This document shows positions 39,132-48,435 of a stretch of DNA of 64,000 nucleotides, in pieces (position 1 is the first letter of the stretch; the number at the start of each line of letters is the position of its first letter). The notes under the pieces are model-generated. The model was not told the origin of the DNA and searched no databases. It worked only from the letters and a program-made list of their open reading frames with translations. The DNA comes from Acetobacter garciniae (GTDB lineage: Bacteria; Pseudomonadota; Alphaproteobacteria; Acetobacterales; Acetobacteraceae): positions 1-64,000 of the forward strand of contig NZ_JAFVMH010000013.1 of NCBI RefSeq assembly GCF_017377735.1, read 5' to 3'. A program made the translations under genes and the position numbers.

Positions 39132-39939
39132 CACCACAGGCACCCCTGCCCCACCGCTGTTCAACCATCCGGTGCGACACCTGGCCTTCATGGCCGCCCC
39201 CACGGAAACCGCCCGCGCGGAGCTTGACCGGCTGGTGGCCCGTTACGGGAACTGCCACCCGGGCGACGCCGAGGTGATCGTATGCCTGGGCGGGGATGGC
39301 TTCATGCTGGAGACATTGCGCGTGGTGCTGGAGGCGGGGTTTACGACGCCGGTCTACGGCATGAACTGCGGTTCGGTCGGGTTTTTGATGAACCCCACGA
39401 ACGAGGAAACCCTGCCCGAACGGCTCAGCCACGCCCAGGCCGCGACCCTGCACCCGTTGCGCATGACGGCCACAGCCGCCCATGGCGAGGTTTTCGAAGC
39501 CCTGGCCCTGAACGATGTCTATCTCTTTCGCCAGACCCGCCAGGCCGCCAAGCTGCGGATCGATGTGGATGAGCATGTGCGCCTGCCCGAACTGATCTGT
39601 GACGGCGCACTTCTGGCCACCCCGGCGGGTTCGACCGCCTATAACCTGTCCGCGCATGGGCCGATCGTCCCGCTCTCGGGCAATCTGCTGCCGCTGACAC
39701 CGATCTGCGCCTTCAGGCCGCGCCGCTGGCGGGGGGCCTTGCTGCCTTCTTCGGCCCATGTGGCGTTCACCGTGCTCGAGCATGAGAAACGCCCGGTGGC
39801 GGCCGTGGCCGATTCGATGGAGATCCGCAATGTGGTCTCGGTCCAGGTGCGCGAGGACCGCAGCCTGAGTGTGACGCTCCTGTTCGACCCGGGGCAGACG
39901 CTATCCGAACGGATCGTGTCCGAACAGTTCAGCGCCTAG
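39121..39939 (+). CDS. nadK: NAD kinase
   Basis: ATP-dependent kinase making NADP from NAD; 272 residues. [12 protein letters not shown] (GGDG at 57-60) is the catalytic loop and [18 protein letters not shown] the NAD-binding loop, both diagnostic. [16 protein letters not shown] is the first strand, so the start must lie before residue 20; the TTG at 39121 has AGGA eight bases upstream and overlaps the last codons of the GT4 gene. This is the compact alphaproteobacterial form. Confidence 0.93.
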   Translation: MRDNTTGTPAPPLFNHPVRHLAFMAAPTETARAELDRLVARYGNCHPGDAEVIVCLGGDGFMLETLRVVLEAGFTTPVYGMNCGSVGFLMNPTNEETLPERLSHAQAATLHPLRMTATAAHGEVFEALALNDVYLFRQTRQAAKLRIDVDEHVRLPELICDGALLATPAGSTAYNLSAHGPIVPLSGNLLPLTPICAFRPRRWRGALLPSSAHVAFTVLEHEKRPVAAVADSMEIRNVVSVQVREDRSLSVTLLFDPGQTLSERIVSEQFSA

Positions 39940-40010
39940 CCCATGCCATGCGCTGGGGCACGAATTTGCCCATTCCACCTCTAACGCTTTCTGGGCTAGG
40001 CTGCGGCACG

Positions 40011-41015
40011 ATGCACAAACTCTTCTTTTTTTCGCGCCGGATGTCCCTGCTTTGCGGGGCGGTCATCCTGAGCATGGCCACGGCGCAGGCGCAGGTTTCC
40101 ACCAGCAGCGAAGCGCTCGACCACCTTCAAAGTGCGACCCCGTCCATACCCGCCACAGGCAAGCCCCAGTCGGGCAGCACGACCGAACAAGCCCCGGCCC
40201 GCCCGCGCAGACCCGCACAGACCCGCACACCCGCAGCACCCTCCGCCCCGGCCGCCACGCAATCGGGCAGGCAGGCGCCCACGGCCACACCGGCTGGCAA
40301 CACCCCCGCAGCGCAGGGACAGGGCACGGCACAGTCCAGCCCCACAGGGACCGCCCCCGCACGGAACAACGCGGCCCAGAGCACCACAAGCCCAGGCACC
40401 GCAAGCCAGGGCACCACGGGCCAGGGCACGGCGGCCCAGGGCAACGCGGCTGGAAGCAATGCCGCGCCAGGCGGCCAGAATGGGGGCAACCAGACCACCG
40501 GCACCCCGAAAGCCGCCCCGCCGGCCAGCACGCAGCCGCAGCGCCCGGCACCACCGCCGACCATCCCGCCCGCGCCCCCGCCCGAGCCGCAACTGACCCC
40601 GGCCCCACCGGATGTGGAAATTCACCCCTTCCCCATTCCGGCCCAGCCTGCAGTCGAACTTCAGGCGCAGGGCACTGTCACGGCCATTCCCGGCGGGGTG
40701 CGCCTGACCTTCGCGCCCGGATCGGCCGCCCTGAACCCGGAGACACACCAGGCCATTCTGGCCTTCGGGCAGCGCCTGTCCGACAAGCCGCATATCCGCG
40801 CCATGATCGACGCCTACAGTTCGGGAGCTGCGAACGATCCCTCCCTGCCGCGCCGCATGGCGCTGGCGCGGGGCCTGGCCGCGCGCAGCGTGCTTATGAA
40901 CGGGGGCACCCCGTCCACACGGATTTACCTGCGCGTGATCGGTGAACCGCCAGAATCCAAGCCGGGCGAGACACAGGATTACATCACCATTTATGAATCG
41001 GATGTCATGCCGTAA
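40011..41015 (+). CDS. OmpA-like secreted or outer-membrane protein with Pro/Ala/Thr-rich linker
   Basis: A 334-residue exported protein. Signal peptide: MHKLFFFSRRMSLLCGAVIL to ATAQAQ, cleavage near residue 28. Residues about 45-200 are a low-complexity stretch dominated by Pro, Ala, Thr, Gly and Gln, with repeated short units such as TGQGTAAQGN. The C-terminal 110 residues have an OmpA-C-like pattern: VRLTFAPGSAALNPETHQAI and RRMALARGLAARSVLMNGG (the RxxxxRA peptidoglycan-binding helix). OmpA-C domains bind peptidoglycan, and the linker would span the periplasm. The frame is open upstream, but the signal peptide fixes the ATG at 40011. Ligand binding is inferred. Confidence 0.75.
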   Translation: MHKLFFFSRRMSLLCGAVILSMATAQAQVSTSSEALDHLQSATPSIPATGKPQSGSTTEQAPARPRRPAQTRTPAAPSAPAATQSGRQAPTATPAGNTPAAQGQGTAQSSPTGTAPARNNAAQSTTSPGTASQGTTGQGTAAQGNAAGSNAAPGGQNGGNQTTGTPKAAPPASTQPQRPAPPPTIPPAPPPEPQLTPAPPDVEIHPFPIPAQPAVELQAQGTVTAIPGGVRLTFAPGSAALNPETHQAILAFGQRLSDKPHIRAMIDAYSSGAANDPSLPRRMALARGLAARSVLMNGGTPSTRIYLRVIGEPPESKPGETQDYITIYESDVMP

Positions 41016-41179
41016 ACATCCGCGCCTGCGCTACCCGGGATACGGGCAGCGCGGGCGATACGGAATGCCGGGGTAAACGACAAAGCTGAATACGGGCGGC
41101 AAGCCAAAGGCGGGCTTTCTTTCCGTGGTCCGCATGAAGGGCCATTGTCGGGCCGGTGGAGCGGGCCCGAGGGTGCTGC

Positions 41180-41806
41180 CTATCTGGACAGGGAGGCTTC
41201 CACCGCTTTGCGGGCATCCGTCGCCAACTGGTCCACCCGTTCGTTTTCCGGCACGCCGGAATGGCCCTTGACCCAGTGCCAGGACACGTCATGGCGCTTG
41301 GTGGCGTCCAGCAACCGCCGCCACAGGTCCATATTGGCCACGGGATCGCCCGACGCATTGCGCCAGTTGCGCCGCACCCAGCCGGTATGCCAGCGCGTGA
41401 TGCCGTTGCGGACATATTCGCTGTCCGTATGAAGGCTGACGATACAGGGCCGGGTCAGCGCCTCCAGCGCCTCGGCCGCGGCGGTCAGTTCCATGCGGTT
41501 GTTGGTGGTTGCTTCCTCGCCACCCGAAAGCTCGCGCTCCACGCCCTTGCAGCGTAGCAGAACGCCCCAGCCACCGGGGCCCGGGTTGGGCCTGCACCCG
41601 CCATCGGTCCAGACTTCCACGACTGTGCGCGCAGGACCGGCCGCCGGGTTTTCCCCATTCTCCTGCTCCCCTTCGGACAGGCTGTCGGCCAGGCCATCGC
41701 ACGCCTGCGCCGACGGGCTGCCTTGCACGGCCGTGCCCGCACTGCCCGCGGGGGCATCTGCGGTGCCTGGCTGGTCATGCTGCATGACGGGGTTTTCAGA
41801 ATCCAT
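41180..41806 (-). CDS. rnhA: Ribonuclease HI with N-terminal extension
   Basis: Endonuclease for RNA in RNA-DNA hybrids. The acidic active site is complete: Asp in [18 protein letters not shown], Glu in [14 protein letters not shown], Asp in [12 protein letters not shown] and Asp in [11 protein letters not shown], with the basic [15 protein letters not shown] region. The core is about 145 residues; about 60 extra N-terminal residues are Ala/Gly/Glu-rich and without known motif, so either an extension or a mis-set start (a TTG/GTG closer to VVEVWTDGG would give the usual length). With the ATG at 41806 it overlaps the last codons of thrB, fitting the ispH-thrB-rnhA unit. Confidence 0.92.
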   Translation of the reverse strand: MDSENPVMQHDQPGTADAPAGSAGTAVQGSPSAQACDGLADSLSEGEQENGENPAAGPARTVVEVWTDGGCRPNPGPGGWGVLLRCKGVERELSGGEEATTNNRMELTAAAEALEALTRPCIVSLHTDSEYVRNGITRWHTGWVRRNWRNASGDPVANMDLWRRLLDATKRHDVSWHWVKGHSGVPENERVDQLATDARKAVEASLSR

Positions 41807-42770
41807 AGCCACTGCTGCTCTTTGTCGCCATATGGAAGCGCAGACGTTTGAGATAGTCCAGCGGGTCCTTGGGGGTTACCAGCGCATCGGCCGGGGTGTT
41901 GATCCAGTCGTACAGCCGGGTCAGCAGGAAGCGCATGGCCGCCCCACGCGCCAGCAGGGGCATGCAGGCCCGCTCGGCGTCTTCCAGCGGGCGAATGCTC
42001 TCGTAGCCCTGCAAGATCTGGCGCGCGAAGGTGATGTTGAAGGAACCATCGATCGCGAAGCACCAGGCGTTCAGGCAGATCGCGATATCGTAGGCCAGGA
42101 AATCCGTGCAGGCGAAATAGAAATCGATCAGGCCCGAGAGTTTCTGGTCAAGGAAAAACACGTTGTCGGGGAACAGATCGGCATGGATCTGCCCGCGCGG
42201 CAGGCTGGGCGTCTGCCCCCGACCGGGCCAGTTGGGCACGATCTCGGCAAGGGCTGCCTGCAGTTCCGCCAGCAGGCCGGGCTGCACCGTATCGGCCCCC
42301 GCGCCGCAGCTTTGCAGCAGGGGGGGCCAGGCATCCGGCCCCAGCCCGTTCGCCCGTTCCTGCACGTAAGACCGGCCGGCCACATGCAATTGCGCCAGGG
42401 CCTGACCCAGCGGACGGCAATGTTCCAGCCGGATCACGCGCGGCCACACGCCGGGCAGGAAGGTGGTTACGGCCGCGGGGCGCCCGGCCAGGATTTTCAG
42501 CGACTGGCCCTGCCTGTCCGCCACGGGTTGCGGGCAGGTCACCCCTTCCCGCGCGAGGTGCTGCATAAGGCCTAGAAACCAAGGCAGGTCTTGCGCATTG
42601 ACCCGCTTTTCATACAGGGTGAGGATATAGTCACCCTGGGTGGTGCGAAGCTGGAAATTGCTGTTTTCGACCCCTTCGGCAATCCCGCGAAATGCCACCA
42701 GCGACCCGATGGCGAAATCGTCCAGGAAAGCACGAAGGGCGTCGTCACTGACGTCCGTGTAGACGGCCAT
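41796..42770 (-). CDS. thrB: Homoserine kinase (APH-fold type)
   Basis: Phosphorylates homoserine for threonine synthesis; this is the aminoglycoside-phosphotransferase-fold ThrB of alphaproteobacteria, unrelated to the GHMP-type ThrB of E. coli. 324 residues. Starts [19 protein letters not shown]; family blocks include [20 protein letters not shown], the catalytic loop [15 protein letters not shown] and [20 protein letters not shown]. It begins nine bases after ispH and overlaps rnhA. Confidence 0.95.
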   Translation of the reverse strand: MAVYTDVSDDALRAFLDDFAIGSLVAFRGIAEGVENSNFQLRTTQGDYILTLYEKRVNAQDLPWFLGLMQHLAREGVTCPQPVADRQGQSLKILAGRPAAVTTFLPGVWPRVIRLEHCRPLGQALAQLHVAGRSYVQERANGLGPDAWPPLLQSCGAGADTVQPGLLAELQAALAEIVPNWPGRGQTPSLPRGQIHADLFPDNVFFLDQKLSGLIDFYFACTDFLAYDIAICLNAWCFAIDGSFNITFARQILQGYESIRPLEDAERACMPLLARGAAMRFLLTRLYDWINTPADALVTPKDPLDYLKRLRFHMATKSSSGYGF

Positions 42771-42779
42771 AAACCACCT

Positions 42780-43832
42780 TCAGCCCAAGGGTGCGGGAAG
42801 GCGGAAGGTCACGTTTTCTTCCTTCACGATCCGTTCTTCTATGCACAGCGTGTAGCGCTTGGCCATTTCCGCCAGCATTTCCTGCACCAGCGCTTCGGGG
42901 GCGGACGCACCCGCCGTAATCCCCAGCGTGCTGACCCCTTCGAGCACCGACCAGTCCAGCGCGTCCAGCCGGGGGACGAGAAGCGCGCGCGGCGTGCCCG
43001 AACGTTCGGCCACTTCGCGCAGGCGCTGCGAGTTGGACGAATTGGGGGAGCCGATCACGATCACCAGGTCGCATTCGGGGGCGATGGTCTTGACCGCTTC
43101 CTGCCGGTTGGTGGTGGCGTAGCAGATATCCTCGCGCTTGGGGCCTTCGATCAGGGGAAAGCGCTCGCGCAGGATATCCACGATTTCAGCCGTATCGTCG
43201 ACCGAAAGCGTGGTCTGGGTAATGAACGCCAGGCGCGTGGGGTCTTCGGGCTGGACCGTGCGGGCTTCTTCCGCATCGTTGATCAGGGTCACCGCACCGG
43301 GGGGCAACTGGCCCATGGTGCCCACAACCTCGGGGTGGCCGGCATGGCCGATCATCAGGATATGGCGGCTTTCGGGGCCACCACCGGCGTAATGGCGTTC
43401 GGCCTCGCGGTGCACCTTGGACACCAGCGGGCATGTGGCATCCAGATAAAGCAGGTTACGGCGTTCGGCTTCGGCCGGGACGGTCTTGGGCACGCCATGG
43501 GCGGAAAACACGACATGGCCGTCAGGCGGCACTTCGTCCAGTTCCTCGACAAAAATGGCGCCCTGGGCTTCCAGCTCTTCCACCACCGTGCGGTTATGCA
43601 CGATTTCATGCCGCACATAGACAGGTGCGCCGTAGCGCCGGATGGCTTCCTCCACCACGCGGATGGCGCGGTCCACCCCGGCGCAAAAGCCACGCGGACC
43701 GGCCAGGAGCACCTTCAGCGACATGGCATCCGCACCTTTGGAAGCCCCGTTGGCACCGCCCTGCGGCGCAGCGTGGGACGCGCCGGGGGCAGGAGCGGTC
43801 GCGGGAGCTTTGGTTTGAGTTTGATCGGGCAT
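42780..43832 (-). CDS. ispH: 4-hydroxy-3-methylbut-2-enyl diphosphate reductase
   Basis: Last step of the MEP isoprenoid pathway, converting HMBPP to IPP and DMAPP with a [4Fe-4S] cluster. 350 residues with ligands C50 in GFCAGVDRA, Cys in [13 protein letters not shown] and Cys in [11 protein letters not shown]. The family usually starts near [12 protein letters not shown] (residue 37 here); the first 36 residues are Ala/Pro/Gly-rich, so the shorter start is possible, but GGGGA upstream of the ATG at 43832 supports the long form. It supplies precursors for hopanoids and ubiquinone and heads the ispH-thrB-rnhA unit. Confidence 0.96.
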   Translation of the reverse strand: MPDQTQTKAPATAPAPGASHAAPQGGANGASKGADAMSLKVLLAGPRGFCAGVDRAIRVVEEAIRRYGAPVYVRHEIVHNRTVVEELEAQGAIFVEELDEVPPDGHVVFSAHGVPKTVPAEAERRNLLYLDATCPLVSKVHREAERHYAGGGPESRHILMIGHAGHPEVVGTMGQLPPGAVTLINDAEEARTVQPEDPTRLAFITQTTLSVDDTAEIVDILRERFPLIEGPKREDICYATTNRQEAVKTIAPECDLVIVIGSPNSSNSQRLREVAERSGTPRALLVPRLDALDWSVLEGVSTLGITAGASAPEALVQEMLAEMAKRYTLCIEERIVKEENVTFRLPAPLG

Positions 43833-44069
43833 GGTGTTCCCCAAAGTTGCGGCGGACTGTATAGAAGAAAACTGGCTATGAAGAAGCATATTGAAAACTG
43901 GCTCTGCCCGGAACCCGCTAGGGCGACGGAAATTGTGGCCTACGCAAAGGACGCAAGGGATGCAACCCGTTTTACGGCATCGAAGCCCTCAAAGATGCGC
44001 CTGTCAGTCTACACCACGCTTTTATGCCCTGTCTTGTCACCTGTCCTTCACATAAAGCCGGACCATTCC

Positions 44070-44660
44070 ATGCCCCACCCTGCTGCGCCTGCATTCCGCC
44101 TGTTTTTCCGCCCTGCCCCGTCGGGCCTGGCGGCGTTGGGACTATTGAGTGTCCTGAGCGGTTGCGGCCCTGACCAGAACGCATCCATGAGCTTTGCACC
44201 GGCCTGCCCCATTACGCATGTGCCGGGCGAAGCCGCCGATTATTACCTCTATAATGGCAAAAGCACGACATTCCCCGACCTGGTGGCGCGGGCGAGCATC
44301 GTCAAACTGCAAGGCGACTGCCAGTCCGGCGGCCCCAAGGACCTGAAAACCCGACTCGTGCTGCGCATGACGGTCGAGAAGGGTGCGGCGGCAACCGGCA
44401 CCACCGTGACCCTGCCCTGGTTCATTGCCGTGCTGCATGGCGACCGGATCGTGAACAAGCACGTCTTCCACCATGTGGTGACGTTCCCGCCCAATCTTTC
44501 CACCTTCGACAACGAAACCCGGCTCGTGACCGTCGACCTGCCCATTCCGCCGCGCAATGTGGATTCAGACTACCGTTTCGAAGTGGGGTTCCAGCTTACG
44601 AAAGAGCAGTTGCAATATAACCAGGAACATCTGCGCCGCCCGTCCTGGCAGTCTTACTGA
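44070..44660 (+). CDS. Predicted lipoprotein, unknown family
   Basis: A 196-residue protein with a lipoprotein signal: hydrophobic core AALGLLSVLSGC with lipobox LSGC. The mature part begins GPDQNASMSFAPACPITH and has strands such as KTRLVLRMTVEKG, TVTLPWFIAVLHGDRIVNK and RLVTVDLPIPPRN, suggesting an all-beta envelope domain. I do not recognise a named family. It is divergent from ispH. The frame is open far upstream, antisense to ispH and thrB, but the signal peptide marks the start at 44070. Confidence 0.75.
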   Translation: MPHPAAPAFRLFFRPAPSGLAALGLLSVLSGCGPDQNASMSFAPACPITHVPGEAADYYLYNGKSTTFPDLVARASIVKLQGDCQSGGPKDLKTRLVLRMTVEKGAAATGTTVTLPWFIAVLHGDRIVNKHVFHHVVTFPPNLSTFDNETRLVTVDLPIPPRNVDSDYRFEVGFQLTKEQLQYNQEHLRRPSWQSY

Positions 44661-44909
44661 ACCAGGGCAGCACCCCGCCCGCTGCCTTCAAGGCCGTTCT
44701 GCACAATGCGGAGAGGGGTCGGGGTGGCTCAGGCATGGCGGTAGCGCGCAGCCCGGTCATGGCTGACGCCGCCCCTGTTGCAGGCGCGGGGGCTGTCGCA
44801 CAGAGGCTCGTTATTCACGGGCTGTAGCCCGCACTGGCCGGCGCGAGCATGCCCACGCCGCTGCCGCTCGGGGCCGGTCGGAGCCGCGCGGAGTCTGCGG
44901 CAATGCCCT

Positions 44910-46274
44910 TCAGACTGCTGGGGGCACGTCGGGGGGGAAACTGGCGGCATCCACCGCCGCCTGCTGGCGCAGGGCCAGGGTATCCTTGTCGAAGCCTTCC
45001 ACGATTTCGTGGAACAGTTCGCTCCAGTTCATCTTGACCTTGAGCCGCATGAAGACCGAGCCCAGCCCGATGGCGGAGCGGTCCACCAGCACGAATTCGC
45101 GCGGCAGGCGCACGCCGCCGGCTTTTTGCAGCCCGTCATGCACGCGCGACAGCACTTCGCGCCCGCGCGAGGGGTCGTTGTCTTCCTGGATGTAGCGTTC
45201 GCGCTCATCCATGAGCGGGGCGAACAAAAGCCCCGCCCATTCGTTGAGCACCAGCACTTTCTCGCGCGTCAGGTCGCGAAAGCCCCATTCCTCATACGCA
45301 TGGGCCGCCAGATCGGTGTCCCCTGTGCGCAGGGCGTTATAGAGGTCGATATTGCCCTTGATGAAAGAGGGCCTGAAAATGCGAATCGCCCCGAAATCGA
45401 GCAGGTTCAGCCCGCCATCGTCACGCAGGGTGAAATTGCCCATATGTGGGTCGCCATGCACCACGCCGTAGCGGTACAGCGGCAGGTACCACGCACGGAA
45501 CAGGGCGCGGGCGATGGCTTTTTTCTCATCCTCCGCCAGCCCGTCCTTTATGGCGGTGTTCAGGTTGCGGCCAGCCACCCATTCCATGGTCAGCAGGCGG
45601 CGGGTGCAAAGCTCGTCCACCGGCAGGGGCACCGTAATGTCGGGGCATTCGCTCAGCATGCCGTTGTAAAGCCGCATGTTGGCGGCTTCGCGCCGGTAAT
45701 CCAGTTCCTCGCGCAGGCGTTCGGCCAGTTCCTCCACCACGTCATCCTGGCGGATGGCGTTGTCCAGCCGGTGATAGACACCGATCGCCATGCGGAATTG
45801 CCGCAGATCGGCCTCTACCGCCGCATTCATGTCGGGATATTGCAGCTTGCAGGCAACGACGCGGCCATCGGCCAGCACCGCCTTGTGGACCTGCCCCAGG
45901 CTGGCGGCAGCCGCTGCTTCGCGCCCGAAGGAGCGGAAATGCTTTTCCCAGCCCGGCCCAAGCTCCGCCGTCATGCGGCGACGCACGAAGTTCCACCCCA
46001 TGGGGGGCGCGTTGGACTGAAGCTGGGCCAGTTCCTCGGCGTATTCCTCGGGCAGGGCGCCGGGGATGGTGGCCAGAAGCTGGGCCGCCTTCATCAACGG
46101 GCCCTTGAGCCCGCCCAGCACGGATTTGAGGTCTTCCGCATGGGCGGCCCCACCTGAAAACAGGCCGATCTTGTGGCCGGCCAGGCGGGCGGCGATCCCG
46201 CCTACCGTGCCGGTTGTCTGCACCATGCGCCGGAATTCGCCGAAAACGCCGGAATTATCGAGGTCACGCGCCAT
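44910..46274 (-). CDS. ABC1/UbiB-family atypical kinase
   Basis: Protein-kinase-like fold of the ABC1/ADCK/UbiB family (454 residues), which supports ubiquinone synthesis or lipid handling, probably as an ATPase. The KxGQ-like element LKGPLMKAAQLLATIPG near residue 60, the Ala-rich loop AAAASLGQVHKA, HGDPHMGNF and LLDFGAIR are visible. UbiB proper carries two C-terminal transmembrane helices and is about 540 residues; these are missing, so this is an AarF-like paralogue of the ADCK3/4 type. It starts two bases after the pepF stop, so the pair is cotranscribed. Confidence 0.87.
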   Translation of the reverse strand: MARDLDNSGVFGEFRRMVQTTGTVGGIAARLAGHKIGLFSGGAAHAEDLKSVLGGLKGPLMKAAQLLATIPGALPEEYAEELAQLQSNAPPMGWNFVRRRMTAELGPGWEKHFRSFGREAAAAASLGQVHKAVLADGRVVACKLQYPDMNAAVEADLRQFRMAIGVYHRLDNAIRQDDVVEELAERLREELDYRREAANMRLYNGMLSECPDITVPLPVDELCTRRLLTMEWVAGRNLNTAIKDGLAEDEKKAIARALFRAWYLPLYRYGVVHGDPHMGNFTLRDDGGLNLLDFGAIRIFRPSFIKGNIDLYNALRTGDTDLAAHAYEEWGFRDLTREKVLVLNEWAGLLFAPLMDERERYIQEDNDPSRGREVLSRVHDGLQKAGGVRLPREFVLVDRSAIGLGSVFMRLKVKMNWSELFHEIVEGFDKDTLALRQQAAVDAASFPPDVPPAV

Positions 46275-46276
46275 GA

Positions 46277-48130
46277 TCAGCCCTGTTCCAACTCGTCAAT
46301 GAAACCGGAGATCACATCCAGCCCCTTGCGCCAGAAGGCGGGTTCGGACGCATCCAGCCCGAAGGGGGCCAGCAATTCGCGGTGGCGCAGCGTGCCGCCC
46401 GCTTCCAGCATGGCAACGTATTTATCCTGGAAACCGGGCGCTCCTTCGCGGAACACGCCGTAAAGCGCGTTCACCAGGCAGTCCCCGAACGCATAGGCGT
46501 AGACATAGAAGGGCGAATGGATGAAATGCGGAATATACGCCCAGAACACGTCGTAGTCGGGGGTGAAGTGAAAGGCCGGGCCCAGGCTTTCGGTCTGCAC
46601 GGCGCGCCAGATTTCGCCAATGCGTTCGGGCAGCAATTCGCCGCTGCGGCGTTCGTCATGCACGCGGGTTTCAAAATCGTAGAACGCGATCTGGCGCACT
46701 ACGGTGTTGAGCATGTCCTCCACCTTGGCGGCCAGCAGCAGGCGGCGGCGGGCGGGGTCTTTTTCCGCTTCCAGCAGGGACTGGAAGGTCAGCATCTCGC
46801 CGAACACGCTGGCGGTTTCGGCCAGGGTCAGCGGTGTGTCGGACATGAAATAACCCTGCCGCGCCGCCAGGACCTGGTGCACGCCGTGGCCCAGTTCATG
46901 GGCCAGCGTCATGACATCGCGAATGCGGCCATGATAGTTCAGCAGAATATACGGATGGGCCGATGGCACGGTGGGGTGGGCGAAAGCCCCGGGTGACTTG
47001 CCGGGGGCCGGGGGCACGTCAATCCACGGATTGGTCAGGAAGGTGTTGATGATCCTGCCAAGGCGCGGGTCAAACCCGTCATAGGCCTTCTGCACGATGG
47101 ATTTGGCTTCCGCCCAGGGAATTTCGCGGTCGTCGCTGCCGGGGGGCGGGGCGTTGCGGTCCCAGTGTTCGAGCTTTTCCAGCCCCATCCAGCGGGCCTT
47201 GAGCGCGTAGTAGCGGTGCGACAGGCGCGGATAATCGGCCTTTACGGCGGAGACCAGCGCATCCACCACATTGTCTTCGACCATGTTGGACAGGTTACGT
47301 GCCGAAGTCGGGCGCGCGTAATGGCGCAGGCCGTCGGCTATGGATTTGTCCTTGGCCAGGGTGTTGGTAATGAGCGAGAACAACCGCACATTCTCGCCGA
47401 ATACGGCACCCACGGCCTGGCCCGCGCGCGCGCGCGTGTCGCGGTTGGTGTCGGACAGGCGGTTGAGCGCTTCGCCCACCGTCATTTCCCGGCCATCGAG
47501 CGTGACACGCAGGGCGGCTATGGTTTCATCGAACAGGCGGCACCAGGACTGCGCCCCGGTAACGGATTTTTCCAGCAGGACCTTTTCAACCTCGTCCGAC
47601 AACTGGTGCGGGCGGTACATCCGCACATCGCGCAGGTAAGGCTGCCAGCGCGCCAGAGCCGGGTCGGCCAGCCGGGCCTGCAAGGCGTCTTCCTCCAGCC
47701 GGTTCAGTTCCAGCGTGAAAAACAGCAGATCGGTGGAGATCGCCGTCAGCCGTTCGTTCATGGACTGGTTGAAACGGCTGATCGCGGGATCTGACGAATC
47801 CGCCGCGAACAGCAAGGAGGCATAAGAGCCCGCCTGCCCCAGTTTTTCCTCGATCGCCTCGAACTCGGCCAGCGCCGTCGCCAGTTCATGCCCGGACAGG
47901 CCCGCAAGCCTGCCCTGATAGCGCTGGGCAAAATCCCTGGCCTGTTCGGTGGCACCCGCCAGATCGGCTTCCAGCTTGGGGTCGTCCATGCCCGCATACA
48001 GGGCGGACAGGTCCCACCGGGGGAGCGCGCCCTCCCCTGCCGTTGCGGGCGCGCCAGAGGATCGATCGCTGACCGGGGCGGTGAAATGGGGAGTATGCCG
48101 GGGATTGGGGGCGTGCGTGGTCTGTTCCAT
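46277..48130 (-). CDS. pepF: Oligoendopeptidase F, M3 metallopeptidase
   Basis: Cytoplasmic zinc peptidase of 617 residues that cleaves short peptides. The zinc motif HELGH is in TLAHELGHGVHQVL near residue 408, with the third ligand Glu in LAETASVFGEMLTFQ. RWDLSALYAGMDDPKLEAD at the N-terminus and YVYAYAFGDCLVNALYGVF near the C-terminus are family blocks. It precedes the UbiB-like gene by two bases. An in-frame alternative start lies later, but MEQTTHAP at 48130 is accepted. Confidence 0.92.
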   Translation of the reverse strand: MEQTTHAPNPRHTPHFTAPVSDRSSGAPATAGEGALPRWDLSALYAGMDDPKLEADLAGATEQARDFAQRYQGRLAGLSGHELATALAEFEAIEEKLGQAGSYASLLFAADSSDPAISRFNQSMNERLTAISTDLLFFTLELNRLEEDALQARLADPALARWQPYLRDVRMYRPHQLSDEVEKVLLEKSVTGAQSWCRLFDETIAALRVTLDGREMTVGEALNRLSDTNRDTRARAGQAVGAVFGENVRLFSLITNTLAKDKSIADGLRHYARPTSARNLSNMVEDNVVDALVSAVKADYPRLSHRYYALKARWMGLEKLEHWDRNAPPPGSDDREIPWAEAKSIVQKAYDGFDPRLGRIINTFLTNPWIDVPPAPGKSPGAFAHPTVPSAHPYILLNYHGRIRDVMTLAHELGHGVHQVLAARQGYFMSDTPLTLAETASVFGEMLTFQSLLEAEKDPARRRLLLAAKVEDMLNTVVRQIAFYDFETRVHDERRSGELLPERIGEIWRAVQTESLGPAFHFTPDYDVFWAYIPHFIHSPFYVYAYAFGDCLVNALYGVFREGAPGFQDKYVAMLEAGGTLRHRELLAPFGLDASEPAFWRKGLDVISGFIDELEQG

Positions 48131-48435
48131 GCCCCTACTCTACCCTGCAAATGCGCCAGAGGCGAGAGCGCACGAACGCGAACGCCGCATGGCAAAAAAG
48201 CACAGCGGGCGAGAGATTGCCCCCTCGCCCGCCGGGTAACGTCTGCACACTGCTTCCATGGTCCACAGCGCCCGCCGCCACATGGACCGGGGCGGGGCAC
48301 ATCCCCACCATGGATATGGCGGCCGCACCGGACAGAACCGCCGCGCGCATGATCTTATTTTGCAGTGTCGCGACGTGTCGGAAACACGGCCCGCCCGGCA
48401 TTGCCGGACGAGCCACGGTCCTGTCTTTTACAGGA
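48131..48435. other. Intergenic region between autotransporter and pepF
   Basis: About 305 bases. It holds the terminator at 48192-48232 and should hold the pepF promoter. An open frame on the minus strand runs through, but it crosses the terminator and has no ribosome-binding site, so no gene is called. Confidence 0.55.
48192..48232 (-). terminator. Probable intrinsic terminator of the autotransporter unit
   Basis: A 9-bp stem (GCGGGCGAG 48205-48213 with CTCGCCCGC 48224-48232), then after five bases a run of six T on the minus strand. It lies about 200 bases past the autotransporter stop. Confidence 0.6.

Noticed and set aside
42591-44069. Very long plus-strand open frame continuing into the lipoprotein gene
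   Set aside because: It is antisense to thrB and ispH, which have full catalytic motifs; only the last 196 codons, after a signal peptide, look real.
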